Under the pieces are notes generated by a model, which was not told the origin of the DNA, ran no database searches, and saw only the letters and a list, made by a program, of their open reading frames with translations. DNA of 64,000 nucleotides. It comes from Symbiodinium natans. Its lineage: Eukaryota; Sar; Dinophyceae; Suessiales; Symbiodiniaceae. Where the stretch lies: the NCBI GenBank assembly GCA_905221605.1, contig CAJNDS010002161.1:242763-306762 (forward strand). The letters run 5' to 3'. Each line of letters starts with the position of its first letter. Positions within the stretch are counted from its first letter, which is position 1. Positions 54,230 to 63,892 of the stretch are shown here, piece after piece. The position numbers and the translations under genes are program-made.

Positions 54230-54306
54230 CTGCAAAAAGCGCCCACAGTTGCAAGCCCTCCACCCCCCCGCAACCCACCAAGAAGGCTTGCAATGAACTC
54301 CCCTAA
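54230..54306 (+). CDS. Candidate 3'-terminal exon
   Basis: CGGAGCCTACAG opens AAKSAHSCKPSTPPQPTKKA... to TAA. Confidence 0.28.
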
Positions 54307-54383
54307 GCCCTGGCCTTAGACCATAAACCTCAAACCCTAAACCCCAAACCCGAAACCCGAAACCCCAAATCCTAAACCCTCAG

Positions 54384-54508
54384 CCCGCGGCGTGAACACC
54401 TCGAGCATGGCGGGTGGAAGCGGCAGCAGTGGGCCCTGGCAAGGCTTTTTGGCCGAGGGTCTTCAACAACCCCTACCGAATTCCAGGCCACTCGCCCCCT
54501 CAGCCTGA
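54384..54508 (+). CDS. Candidate 3'-terminal exon
   Basis: CTAAACCCTCAG opens RGVNTSSMAGGSGSSGPWQG... to TGA. A second frame is also open. Confidence 0.28.
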
Positions 54509-54945
54509 GCCCTAGCTCGTAAAAACCATAAAAACCCTAAACCCTAAGCCCTAAAAGCCCTAACCAAAGCCTAGTTGGTTGACCCCTAGAAGAAACCCTG
54601 TGACCCAACGATACGGCTGTCGTGCATTGGGAGCTTCTGGGCGTGGGCATGCTTCGGGGTTTAGGGTTTAGGGTTTAGGTTTGAGGGTTGAGGGTTTAGG
54701 GTTTAGGGTTTCGGGTTTCGGGTTTAGGGCGGATGGGGGGCCGTTGGGAGTTGCCACCAGTTTTGGCGACCAGGTGGCGTTTCTAGGGCCTCAGCTGTCA
54801 AGGTCGGACGGAGGTTTATGTGTACATGGCTCAGAGAAGCCCTAAACCCTAAACTGTATACATGGCAGGATAACCCTAAACCCTAAACCCTAAACCCTAA
54901 ACCCTAAACCCTAAACGATTGATGGCCTCACACCTCAACACCTAC

Positions 54946-55006
54946 CAGCCAAGTCCCCGGGCCAGTGCGGGTGAGCGCGGAGGGTTCGCCGTCGGTGCGA
55001 TGTTGC
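54946..55006 (-). CDS. Candidate internal exon
   Basis: GGAGTCCCAG/G opens ATSHRRRTLRAHPHWPGDLA, then the good donor G/GTAGGTG. Confidence 0.35.
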
Positions 55007-55086
55007 CTGGGACTCCGCAGGATCAGATTCGTTTAGGGTTTAGGGTCTAGGGTCTAGGGTTTAAGGTCTAGGGTTTAGGGGATGTT

Positions 55087-55272
55087 TCAAGCTCCTGTCT
55101 TTGGGTTAATTGTTGTTGAAGAATTTCGGTCCTCTACCCTTCCCCTAGAAAAGCTTTGCATGGAAAACGTATCACTGCCACAACCACCACCAGCATCATG
55201 CTGAACTGCCTTCTCAACGTCTTTGCGCTTCGCACGCTGCCCGAATCTCGACATGGACGCCCCAAGGAACAC
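55087..55272 (-). CDS. Candidate 3'-terminal exon, 61 residues
   Basis: AATCAGGTTTCAG/GTG opens VFLGASMSRFGQRAKRKDVE..., ending STTINPKTGA and TGA. The plus strand is also open, with a good acceptor (TACCCTTCCCCTAG), so strand choice is uncertain. Confidence 0.32.
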   Translation of the reverse strand: MFLGASMSRFGQRAKRKDVEKAVQHDAGGGCGSDTFSMQSFSRGRVEDRNSSTTINPKTGA

Positions 55273-55327
55273 CTGAAACCTGATTTTTCCAGGAAAAGGA
55301 ACCCCAAAGCAGCAGTCAACGATACTT

Positions 55328-55685
55328 TTGGCCCCTAAACCCTGAACCCTAAATCCTATCCCCTAAGCCCTAAAACCCCTAAGTAACCCCTAAACCCTAC
55401 ACCCTAAACCCTAAACCCTAAACCCGAAACCCTAATCCCTAAACCCCAAACCCCAAAACGCCTGAACCCCTAAACCCCAAAACCCAAACCCCAAACCCCA
55501 AACCCCCAAACCCCAAACCCTAAACCCCAAACCCTAAACCCCAAACCCCTAAACCCCGAACCCTTAACCCCGAACCCTAAACCCTAAACCCCAAACCCCA
55601 AACCCAAAACCCCAAACCCCTAAACCCCGAACCCTTAACCCCGAACCCTAAACCCTAAACCCCAAACCCCAAACCCAAAACCCCA
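55328..55685 (-). repeat. C-rich array with nested 71-bp duplication
   Basis: CCCTAAA, CCCCAAA and CCCCGAA variants. A segment containing CCCTTAACCCCGAACCC is repeated in tandem. Confidence 0.9.
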
Positions 55686-56317
55686 ACTTCTTTCTTGGCC
55701 GCGTGGCTCTCCTCCGGTCCCTGGTGAACCCAGGCCACCGCGCTAGGGCCATCCTGGGCAGTGCAACCACCCTTTAGATTTCTAGGGTTTAGGGTTTTTT
55801 GGGTTTTGGGCTTAGGATTTAGGGTTTAGGGTTTAGGCTTTAGGGTAGGGTTTTGGGGCTGTAGGTGGGCTTTGAGGGTTTTAAGAGGGTTTCAAGGGTT
55901 TTAGGGCTTTAAGGGGGCTTAAGGGTTTCGAGGCTTTAGGGCTTTAGGAAGGGTTTTGAAAGGGTTTTCGGCCTGGAAGGGATTATTCTAGGGTTCGGGT
56001 TTAGGCGAAGGCTTTTTTTAGGGTCTTGACTGGCCCTTTAGGGTTTATCGTAAGCCATATCTCTGCTTTATTTGAGATTGCTTCAAGTGTAGCATGACGA
56101 CACATTCTGTATACTATGATTCGGTTCGGTCAACGCAAACATCCCCAGCTTGCGGGGTTCCGTCACATAAAGTCATCTGTCCGGCTGATGGAGCTTGTGG
56201 ATTCAGGGCTTTGCCAAGCAATCCAAAGCCCAAAATTTGTGTAGAGGGGAAGTCGGGGTAGAGGGGTGCTGTTCTCTTTGGGGGCGAGCGCGCGTTCGTT
56301 GATCACTCATCTGAACC

Positions 56318-56412
56318 CTATTGCGCCCTCGAGGCATTGGCCAAGTAGTCCCGGCAAGGCTTCCAAAGCTGGGTCAAGATGGACTTCACCTGGCGCACAT
56401 TCGGGATTCGTG
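56318..56412 (-). CDS. Candidate 3'-terminal exon, 30 residues
   Basis: CTAACGCCCAAG opens RIPNVRQVKSILTQLWKPCR then DYLANASRAQ, ending TAG. Mostly G/C third positions. It lies in about 1 kb (56050-57070) otherwise without recognised content apart from a poly-G run. Confidence 0.38.
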
Positions 56413-56840
56413 CTTGGGCGTTAGTTTTTCGGGTTGTTTCGAGGGTATTTTTGGATCTAGAGCTCAACCTGACTTTGAAGGGTTTAAGAGTTTTGGGGAT
56501 CTAGACTTCAACTTCAACCTGACCCTACAGGGGTTGTAGCCAAGCTTCGCGAGGGCTGCGAAGCCACGGTTCACATGCTTGGGGGGCGACTGGCAAAGAT
56601 ACCCTATCATAATACTTAGGGAAAGTGGGAGGCCCCGTAGACGGGACACCCCTCCCTAACCCCATACTGCCCTATATACTCCTATACATCCAAAACCCCA
56701 GTTCCACTAGTGCAGTAGGCCGCCAGGCCTTGTGCACGTGGCCTTGCAGACCTGCCAGGCAAGTGGTGAGCTTATCGGTAATTAGGAGTGTAGTCTCACT
56801 TGCCCTTCAGACAGGCATTATAGGAGATCTTTCAGGAGAA

Positions 56841-56861
56841 GGGGGGGGGGGGGGGGGGGGG
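56841..56861 (+). repeat. Poly-G run
   Basis: About 20 uninterrupted G. Confidence 0.9.
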
Positions 56862-57429
56862 AGATTGAGGGTACCTCAATGGTCCCTTGTGTGGCCCGGG
56901 GGGTTTGGGAGATCGGATGGGCTGGGCGGGTCAATTTCTCTTGGTTTGTCTTTTTCTTGCATGAGGCACTCGTCTTGTTTGGGATGAACTCCCAATTCCT
57001 GCTTTTAGATCCCTTCAATAGTCGCCACTCCCGAAACATTGCTGCAGATGATGCGCAGTAGAGTCGGAACCCCTAATAATGGCAACAGTGGCTGCCCCAG
57101 GACGTCATCCGACCATGACACACGCCCTAAACGACCTACCAGGCTCAACCCTGAACCTAGAATACAGAGGCCCCAAACCCTGCGAAACCCCCCAAGCCCA
57201 ACATGTGGATTCAAACCCTCAGCCCAGTAACCAGAGCCCGAAACCGCCACCAAAGCTCAAAGGAAAGGACTCAACCTTAAGCCCAAAAACTCCCAAAAAC
57301 AAACCCAACACCTCCAAACAGAACCCAAAAACCCTGAACCCCAAGCACCACCCTGAACCCTAAACCCTAAACCCTAAACCCTACACCCTAAACCCTAAAC
57401 CCTACACCCTAAACCCTGAACACCAAAAC

Positions 57430-57475
57430 CGCTCTTTCGCCTCCCGCTTCCGCTCTCCGTGCTTCCCTGCCGGCC
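57430..57475 (-). CDS. Candidate basic exon
   Basis: TTCCGACCGCAG opens PAGKHGERKREAKE, then CG/GTTTTGG. Confidence 0.28.
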
Positions 57476-57887
57476 CTGCGGTCGGAATTTATTGGAGTTT
57501 AGGGTTTAGGGTTTAGGGTTTAGGGTCTAGGGTTTAGGGTTTAGGGTTTAGGTTTTTTGGCTTGGGGTTTCGGGTGTCATTAGGGCTTCAGGGTTTAAGG
57601 GTCTGTAGGGCTTAGGGTTTTATGGTTTTTGGGCTCCAGGGTTTGAGGGCAGCTTAAGGGTTCCTTTCTTGTTGCTTGGGCTTAGTTTTCTTCCTGAACA
57701 GTAGGAACCCTGAACCTCAGAACCCTCAACTCCCTAAACCGAGCCGAACCACAAACGACTGCATGACGTTGCAACAGGGTTTGGGGCTGGGCTCAGGGGT
57801 AAACGCTTCTAGGGCTTAGGAGGTAAACCCTAAACCCTAAACCCAAACATTCCAGACCTTGCGCACATCTCTCACCAACATCCTCGC

Positions 57888-57937
57888 CTGTCACAGTCGA
57901 CGATGTTCCAGTCGCTCAGATCATCGTCGTCGTCCAC
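57888..57937 (-). CDS. Candidate acidic exon with GC donor, downstream of 58047-58091
   Basis: A strong acceptor (CCTTTATGATTGCAG) opens VDDDDDLSDWNIVDCD, then AG/GCGAGG. GC donors are known in dinoflagellates. It is in phase 0 with the previous exon across a 109-nt intron that starts GTGGGTGTTTAGGG. Confidence 0.42.
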
Positions 57938-58046
57938 CTGCAATCATAAAGGAGTTCAGGGCGCACGGGAGGGAAACCGAAACACACTGAATCGCCCGCA
58001 GCATATTTGCCTCAACCCTGGAAACCCTTACGCCCTAAACACCCAC

Positions 58047-58091
58047 CGTGAAGACCAACGTCCTCCACTTAATGCGCGTCAAGTCAGTGAC
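58047..58091 (-). CDS. Candidate 45-nt exon upstream of 57888-57937
   Basis: AAGGGCGCAG opens VTDLTRIKWRTLVFT, then GTGGGTG. Together with 57888-57937 it makes a consistent two-exon model. Confidence 0.4.
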
Positions 58092-58572
58092 CTGCGCCCT
58101 TACGTCAACCCTGAACCCTAAGCCCTAAGTCAACCCTAATCCCTGAGCCCCAAAAGAACCACAAACCAGGTGCAAAAGACCTAATCGGGTTTTGGGTTAA
58201 ACCGTCTGTCCAGATCCTAGACTCTAAGCCCTAAGCCCAAAGCCCCCTGAACCCTGAACCCTAAACCCTAAACCCTGAACCCTGAACACTGAACCCTGAA
58301 CCCTAAACCCTAAACCCCAAAAGGTAGGTTTGGGGTCCTTAAGGATTGGGCTCCGCCTCGATGTTGGTCTCTTTGGTGCCAAGCACCGGCGCTGCCGGAG
58401 ACAGGGCCTGCGCAAGCTGTTTCGGGGCTTAGGGTTTAGGGTTTCGGGTTCAGGGTTGCAGGGGTCAGGGCTGTGCAGTGCAGTCGGAATCTATGCTTCA
58501 TGGCTGTGACTGGTCCGAGCGTTCTACAGGAGCCGAAGCAAAGTAGATCATGCCCGTCGAACCCTATGTGAT

Positions 58573-58830
58573 GTTTAGGGTTTAGCGTTTAGGGTTTAGG
58601 GTTTAAGGTTTTGGGCTTAGGGTTTTAGGGTTTTAGGGTTTTAGGGTTTTAGGGTTTTAGGGTTTTAGGGTTTTAGGGTTTTAGGGTTTTAGGGTTTTAG
58701 GGTTTTAGGTTGTAGGGTTTTAGGGTTAGGGTTTTAGGGTTTTAGGGTTTTAGGGTTTTAGGGTTTTAGGGTTTTAGGGTTTTAGGGTTTTAGGGTTTTA
58801 GGGTTTTAGGGTTTAGGGTTTAGGGTTTAG
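58573..58830 (+). repeat. Homogenised variant array (TTTTAGGG)
   Basis: More than 20 consecutive 8-bp TTTTAGGG units, one TTGTAGGG among them, bordered by 7-bp units. Confidence 0.95.
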
Positions 58831-58832
58831 CC

Positions 58833-59050
58833 TCCGCAAGCTGTCTCGAACATTGGAAAGGTCTTGCGCCTTAGAGTTTAGGGTTTAGGGTCCCCTTGGA
58901 TTAGGTTTCGGGGCTTAGGGCTTAGGGCTTAGGGCTTAGGGCTTAGGACTTAGGGCTTAGGGCTTAGGGTTTAGGGTTTAGGGTTTAGGGTTTAGGCTAG
59001 GGTTTAGGGTTAGCCTCCGCAAGCTGTCTCGAACAGTGGAAAGGTCTCGG
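58833..59050 (+). repeat. Duplicated island (~43 bp) separated by an array of TTAGGGC units
   Basis: CCTCCGCAAGCTGTCTCGAA followed by CA(T/G)TGGAAAGGTCT occurs at about 58832 and 59013. Between them lies a TTAGGGC/TTTAGGG array. A related CGCAAGCTGTTTCGGGG is near 58404. Confidence 0.85.
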
Positions 59051-59222
59051 GGCTTAGGGTTTAGGGTTTGGGGTTTAGGGCTTGGGGTTAGGGGCTGCAG
59101 GGCTTTGGTTAGGACTTCCCATGTTGGGGCCTTCAGGAATTAGGGCCCAGGATATGACGGGTTTGAGTCGCAGCTTTCTTGTTGAAGAACTGCCCTTTAG
59201 GGTTCAGGGTTTAGGGGCCAAG

Positions 59223-59315
59223 CTGCTGCTCAACCAAGCACCCGTTACGAGCATCAGCTTCCCAATACCTGGAGATTCTCCTCCTGCCACCCCTGCCCCT
59301 CCCCCTCGCTCGTAG
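59223..59315 (+). CDS. Candidate 3'-terminal exon, Pro-rich
   Basis: AGGGGCCAAG opens LLLNQAPVTSISFPIPGDSP... to TAG. Confidence 0.28.
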   Translation: MLLNQAPVTSISFPIPGDSPPATPAPPPRS

Positions 59316-59344
59316 ACAACAATTGCGCGAATCAGTTTGGATAG

Positions 59345-59520
59345 AAACGCCGTATAACAAGCGCACACAAACACCAACACGAGCACAAACACAAACACAA
59401 CACACACATCGCAAACACAAACACACAAATTCGCAAACACAAACACACAAAACGTACACACAAACACAAAATGCAGAGAGAGAGAGAGACACGGACTCTG
59501 TGTGTGTGTGTGGTAAAAAC
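59345..59520. repeat. ACAAACACA-type low-complexity tract
   Basis: CA-rich repeats ending in a short GA and GT tract. Confidence 0.9.
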
Positions 59521-59646
59521 ACACAACAGCGAAAAGAACGGAACACAGAAAGGCCACAAACGGATCGTCACAGTGCGGCCTGGCTTGCCAGTGAAGCAGG
59601 TGTGATGCCCTCCACCGCCTGCCGGGGCCGGGGAGGTCCCGGAAGG

Positions 59647-59660
59647 GGGGGGGGGGGGCT
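59647..59660 (+). repeat. Poly-G run
   Basis: Uninterrupted G run next to an exon-like GC-rich island. Confidence 0.85.
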
Positions 59661-59934
59661 ATAGGACTCGAGGGCCCGAGGGCGTTACTTACGTAGGGTT
59701 TAGGGTTTAGGGTTTGGGGTTTAGGGTTTAGGGAATAGGGTGGTATAGAGATTGGGGTCTAGGGTTTAGGGTTTAGGGGTATAGGCTTTCGGGTTTCGGC
59801 TGTATAAGGGCCGAGGGGCTAAGGGTGGAGAAGGGCTTTGCAGACAGGGGTCCATCGGGGTTGAGGGTGTGTAGACGTTCGCGGTTTTGGTGTAAAAGGG
59901 TGTGGGCTGTATAGGGGCTTGGGGTTCATGGGGC

Positions 59935-60231
59935 ATGCGATGCTCAACCGGCCGCCGCTGCTTGGCGAAAAGCCTGGAGCTATCTCAATCTCCGGCTTTC
60001 TCGGCTGTTTGGGAAGCATGGTGCTTTAGGCGTATTCGCCTGCTAGAAAATCCTGGTCTAGACCCTGAAGCAGCAACCCCCTTTTGGTTCTCAGAATCCC
60101 TAAATCATCTTGCTGCCCCTACACCCAGCCAGCCCTTTACAGAGGCTGCGCGCCTGCTTCGGGCAGCGGAACACGTGTATCATAGCCTGAGCGGGAACGC
60201 TTCGAGCCCCGGCCCCCCGGCCCCGCAGTGA
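59935..60231 (+). CDS. Candidate exon/ORF, 98 residues
   Basis: ATG at 59935 opens MRCSTGRRCLAKSLELSQSP..., continues FTEAARLLRAAEHVYHSLSG and ends SSPGPPAPQ with TGA. The frame is also open upstream. A telomere array starts 10 bp after the stop. Unrecognised. Confidence 0.38.
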   Translation: MRCSTGRRCLAKSLELSQSPAFSAVWEAWCFRRIRLLENPGLDPEAATPFWFSESLNHLAAPTPSQPFTEAARLLRAAEHVYHSLSGNASSPGPPAPQ

Positions 60232-60327
60232 GATACATTCTGGGTTTAGGGTTTAGGGTTTAGGGTTTAGGGTTTAGGGTTTAGGGTTTGGGGTTTGGGG
60301 TTTAGGGTTTGTGCAAAACACGCCAAG

Positions 60328-60448
60328 ACTGCTCGAAAAGTGGATGTCGCAACAAGGACGTGCCTCTAAGTTGCTCAATGTTAAGAGAAGGCAAGACTGC
60401 GGACGGGGGTGCACACCCGAGCGTGCGCCCTCCCCTCACAGACTCTAA
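60328..60448 (+). CDS. Candidate 3'-terminal exon, 39 residues
   Basis: ACACGCCAAG opens LLEKWMSQQGRASKLLNVKR... to TAA. A second frame is also open over this island. Confidence 0.32.
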
Positions 60449-60525
60449 GCCCTAAACACTAAACCCTCAAACAAATCCTAAACCCTAAACCCCAAACTCT
60501 ATGGCTCTATAGCCGCTCGTGACAG

Positions 60526-60595
60526 GCAGCATTTGCGGTCGAAGCCAAAAGGTGCTGGGAGTCGGCGGCGAAACCTACAAGCCACGGCTTGCAGG
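60526..60595 (+). CDS. Candidate internal exon with GTTTAGGG donor
   Basis: CCGCTCGTGACAG/G opens AAFAVEAKRCWESAAKPTSH..., which ends TTGCAGG/GTTTAGGG. Confidence 0.37.
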
Positions 60596-60702
60596 GTTTA
60601 GGGTTTAGGGTTTAGGGTTTAGGGTTTAGGGTTTAGGGTTTAGGGTTTAGGGTTTAGGGTTTAGGGTTTAGGGTTTAGGGTTTAGGGTTTAGGGTTTACG
60701 GT

Positions 60703-60780
60703 TTAGAAAGGTGACGAAGTGTACTGCTTTTTTCCAACCCGTCCGCCAAACTCATGTATGAGGGCTCTGCAGTCCAGGCA
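60703..60780 (-). CDS. Candidate 3'-terminal exon with Cx2C
   Basis: A strong acceptor (ATTGTTTTCCCTTAG) opens CLDCRALIHEFGGRVGKKQY... to TAA. Confidence 0.35.
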   Translation of the reverse strand, partial: CLDCRALIHEFGGRVGKKQYTSSPF

Positions 60781-61353
60781 CTAAGGGAAAACAATCTTTA
60801 GGGTTTAGGGTTTAGGGTTTAGGGTTTAGGGTTTAGGGTTTAGGGTTTAGGGTTTAGGGTTTAGATCAGGTCTTGGAGGCTCACTTGCAGACTTGCGGCT
60901 CTCAGGTAGGAAAGTTGGGAAAGAGGTTCCCTCAACCCTCAACCCTCAACCCTAAACCCTAATCCTTAAACCCTAAACTCTAAACCCCCTTAACACGGGC
61001 TTGTATTGGGAACGTACCGAAGAACTGGCAAAGGCCAGGGTGGAGGTTCCCTTGAGCTTCGGCTTCCCCACACAAGGGCTTTTAAAGGTGTAAGTGTTGG
61101 CACCCTGATAAACCCCAAACCCCTAAACCCTAAAACCCTGTTGTAAGGGCGACCGTCTAGGGCCCATGGTTGAGGGCTCTTGTGTTGATGCTGTACCCGA
61201 AGGTTACAGGATTTTGAGGCCAGGGTTTATTGAGGCTTTGAGGCTTCTTCGGTTATTCGCGGTTGAGGGTTTAGTCGGCTAGTATAAACGGTCGAGGGTG
61301 CAGGGGTTGAAGTGGATTCTACGTTAGCCTATTGGGCCGTGGGTCTGTTGCAG

Positions 61354-61501
61354 CACCGGGGGGGCCTATGCCGTGGATGCAGCACTCGTTGGCGCCCCGT
61401 CGAAAACCTCAGGCGCAGGAAGACGCTTTTCACTGCAACAGAAAACCAAGACTCGAGTGTGGCAACCTGACCCAGAGCCCCAAGAACTCCTACTCCACAG
61501 G
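61354..61501 (+). CDS. Candidate internal exon with GTTTAGGG donor, 49 codons
   Basis: A strong acceptor (GGGTCTGTTGCAG) opens TGGAYAVDAALVGAPSKTSG, then AGRRFSLQQKTKTRVWQPDP and a short tail. It ends CACAGG/GTTTAGGGTTTAGGG. Length, acceptor and composition make this the clearest repeat-donor case. Unrecognised. Confidence 0.45.
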
Positions 61502-61887
61502 GTTTAGGGTTTAGGGTTTAGGGTTTAGGGATGGGCATGTATTGGCCTGGGAAAATTCTAAGGCCTTATAAGCCCTAAACCTTCGACCCTGGGGCAAGCC
61601 ATGCAGACAAGAAGTGCCTGCCTTCTTCAAGAAACGCCGACGGCATGCATCTTCCACCACATCTCAAGCCACGAAACCCGGAACCTTGAGCCCTAAAAGC
61701 TCCCGAGGCCCACGTCCCAAAGCTCAACCTCTGTAAGTCCCTGGTGCAGGCCTTAAACTGGCACCCCCGTGGAGAAGGTAACCCAAACCCTAAAAAACCC
61801 TAGGAACTCTGAACCCTGCAAGACCTATAAACTAAACCCTAAACGCTATACCCCCGTAAACAAGCCCGAAAGTACAGAACCCCCCTC

Positions 61888-61919
61888 ACCCCCCCCCCCC
61901 CCCCCCCCCCCCCGCCCCC
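61888..61919 (-). repeat. Poly-C run ahead of a candidate exon
   Basis: About 30 C with one G, ending CCCCCCAAAG, which could serve as the pyrimidine tract and acceptor of 61925-62017. Confidence 0.85.
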
Positions 61920-61924
61920 CAAAG

Positions 61925-62017
61925 TCTCATGCTTCCAAAGGGCTACACAGCATGGTCAACGAGGGTACGGCCTCAGCTTACGAGAGATCAGCGGCCAAAC
62001 TGATCGGCTCTCTCGAA
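61925..62017 (+). CDS. Candidate internal exon, 31 codons
   Basis: SHASKGLHSMVNEGTASAYE then RSAAKLIGSLE, with the strong donor GAA/GTGAGC. An alternative frame is also open. Confidence 0.35.
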
Positions 62018-62437
62018 GTGAGCTTGCCAGAAACCCTAAACCCTAAACCCTAAACCCTTACGCCCCGATCCCTAAACCCTTGAACCCTGAACCCTAACCC
62101 CTAAACCCTAAACCCTAGCCCTAAACCCTAACCCTAAACCCGAACCTTAAACCCTAAACCATAGGGTTTAGCAGGGCTTTGACAACCACCCCAGACTTTG
62201 AAGGGGCTTTTCGGCTCAACGGATGGAGTTGCGCTTCTATGGGAAAACCCTAAACCAAATAAACCGGAAACCCTACACCCCAATCCCTAAACCCTGCAGC
62301 CTGAACCCTAAACCCTAAACCCTAAACCCTAAACCCTAAAGATGAGGCTCCTGCAGGAAGGGTTTGGGATTAGGGAGTTCTTTGGGAATTTTGTGTTGGG
62401 CCTGGGCTCACCATTATGTTAAAAAGTAATGGAGTCG

Positions 62438-62582
62438 AGGCATTAGGGTTTAGGGTTTAGGGTTTAGGGTTTAGGGTTTAGGGTTTAGGGTTTAGGGTTT
62501 AGGGTTTAGGGTTTAGGGTTTAGGGTTTAGGGTTTAGGGTTTAGGGTTTGGGGTTCAGGCTTCAGGGTTTAGGGTTTAGGTT
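62438..62582 (+). repeat. (TTTAGGG)n array
   Basis: About 18 units, nearly perfect. Confidence 0.95.
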
Positions 62583-62919
62583 GTAGGAGCAGTGCTGGCA
62601 TATCTCAGGCTCGAAGGTCTTTATGACTAAGGGTCCAGGAGCGTTGGGGGCAGTAGCCTGCTTATTCTGCGATAACTTGGGCATGCAGGTTGGTTTAGGG
62701 TGTCGGGTTTAGGGTTTAGGGTTAGCGTTTAGGGTTTAGGATTTAGGGTTTAGAACTACATTCCCTTGTGCTACCAACATTTTGGTATTTCTCAAAATAA
62801 GGGAACCGCTTTTATACCCCCAAAGAAAATAGAACCCTAAACCCTAAACCCGAAACCCTAAGCCCTAAACCCTAAGCCCTAAGCCCTAAACCCTAAACCC
62901 TAAACCCCCCATTTCGGAG

Positions 62920-62985
62920 CGCTGGGTATCCGACCCAGAGTCGCACCTGGAGGCGGAACAACAGGGCATTGTGTTGCACGAGTAG
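62920..62985 (+). CDS. Candidate 3'-terminal exon
   Basis: ATTTCGGAG opens RWVSDPESHLEAEQQGIVLH, then E and TAG. Confidence 0.28.
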   Translation, partial: RWVSDPESHLEAEQQGIVLHE

Positions 62986-63524
62986 GGTTTATAGGATTCC
63001 CATCTTAGGTTTAGGGTTTAGAGTTTAGGGTTTAGGGTTTAGGTGTACCCCGCCCGAAAAGGGTGCCCCTTATATACCCCCTATATTAAGGGCCTTGTAA
63101 CTACCCTTAGAAGGAAAAGGATTCCCAAACAAATCCATGTACCTATAAAGTATACACTTTGGGGCCTTAAAGGGCTTCCTATGTAGTAGCTTGCGGGCCC
63201 ACGTATGGACTAAATAAGGGCAGATAGACCCTTCGGGATGCCAGGATTTGTATAGGGCTTGGGGCTTTACGGCGATTTCGGATCTCCTGTGTATTGTGGC
63301 ATTGCGGCTTGTTGCTTCGCAGGTGAAGCGGGAGACAGCGTCCAATCGTCGCCAGGGGACGGTACGGGAATCTTAGTATTTTGGGGGTATACAAGGAGTA
63401 CGCCTGTTTTCGGACTTCCCCATATGGCCATCCACCGCCCAAGCAACAATGCGCAAAGTCTTCCCAGAATGGTGGCTCTTGTCGCTCTTGTCGTTGGAGC
63501 TTTCCGTTGCTTCTACCCTAAACC

Positions 63525-63630
63525 CTAAGACTTAACCCTAAACCACCTAAACCCTAAAACCCTAAGACTTAACCCTAAACCACCTAAACCCTAAAACCCT
63601 AAGACTTAACCCTAAACCGCCTAAACCCTA
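63525..63630 (-). repeat. 37-bp higher-order repeat of telomere word
   Basis: CTAAGACTTAACCCTAAACC recurs at 63525, 63562 and 63599. Confidence 0.95.
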
Positions 63631-63708
63631 AAAGCCTGTGGCCTAAGTGCTTCATCGGGCTTTGCAGTTGAGAAGGCGACTGCGGCCAGACTTGGTAGGT
63701 GCAACCTA

Positions 63709-63892
63709 CTGGTACTTAGTAGGGAAGGAAGGAGGTACCCGAAATAGTCTCGTAAAAAGGGTGTGTGTGTATATATATATATATATACAATAATTATATA
63801 GTTATATATATATATAATTACATAATTTGACAATTCCACAATACAAAAATAGTTTAAGGTTTATAATTCCTCATTCCCTGCTTAGAGCCAGT
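63709..63892. mobile_element. Diverged MITE of the 32653 family, with internal TG/TA microsatellite
   Basis: CTGGTACTTAGTAGGGAA and the complement of TTCCCTGCTTAGAGCCAG bound about 184 bp that includes (GT)n and (TA)n. Confidence 0.55.

Noticed and set aside
63070-63528. Overlapping ORFs of 80-90 residues on both strands
   Set aside because: No start context, splice sites or motif favours one; they cannot be told from chance.
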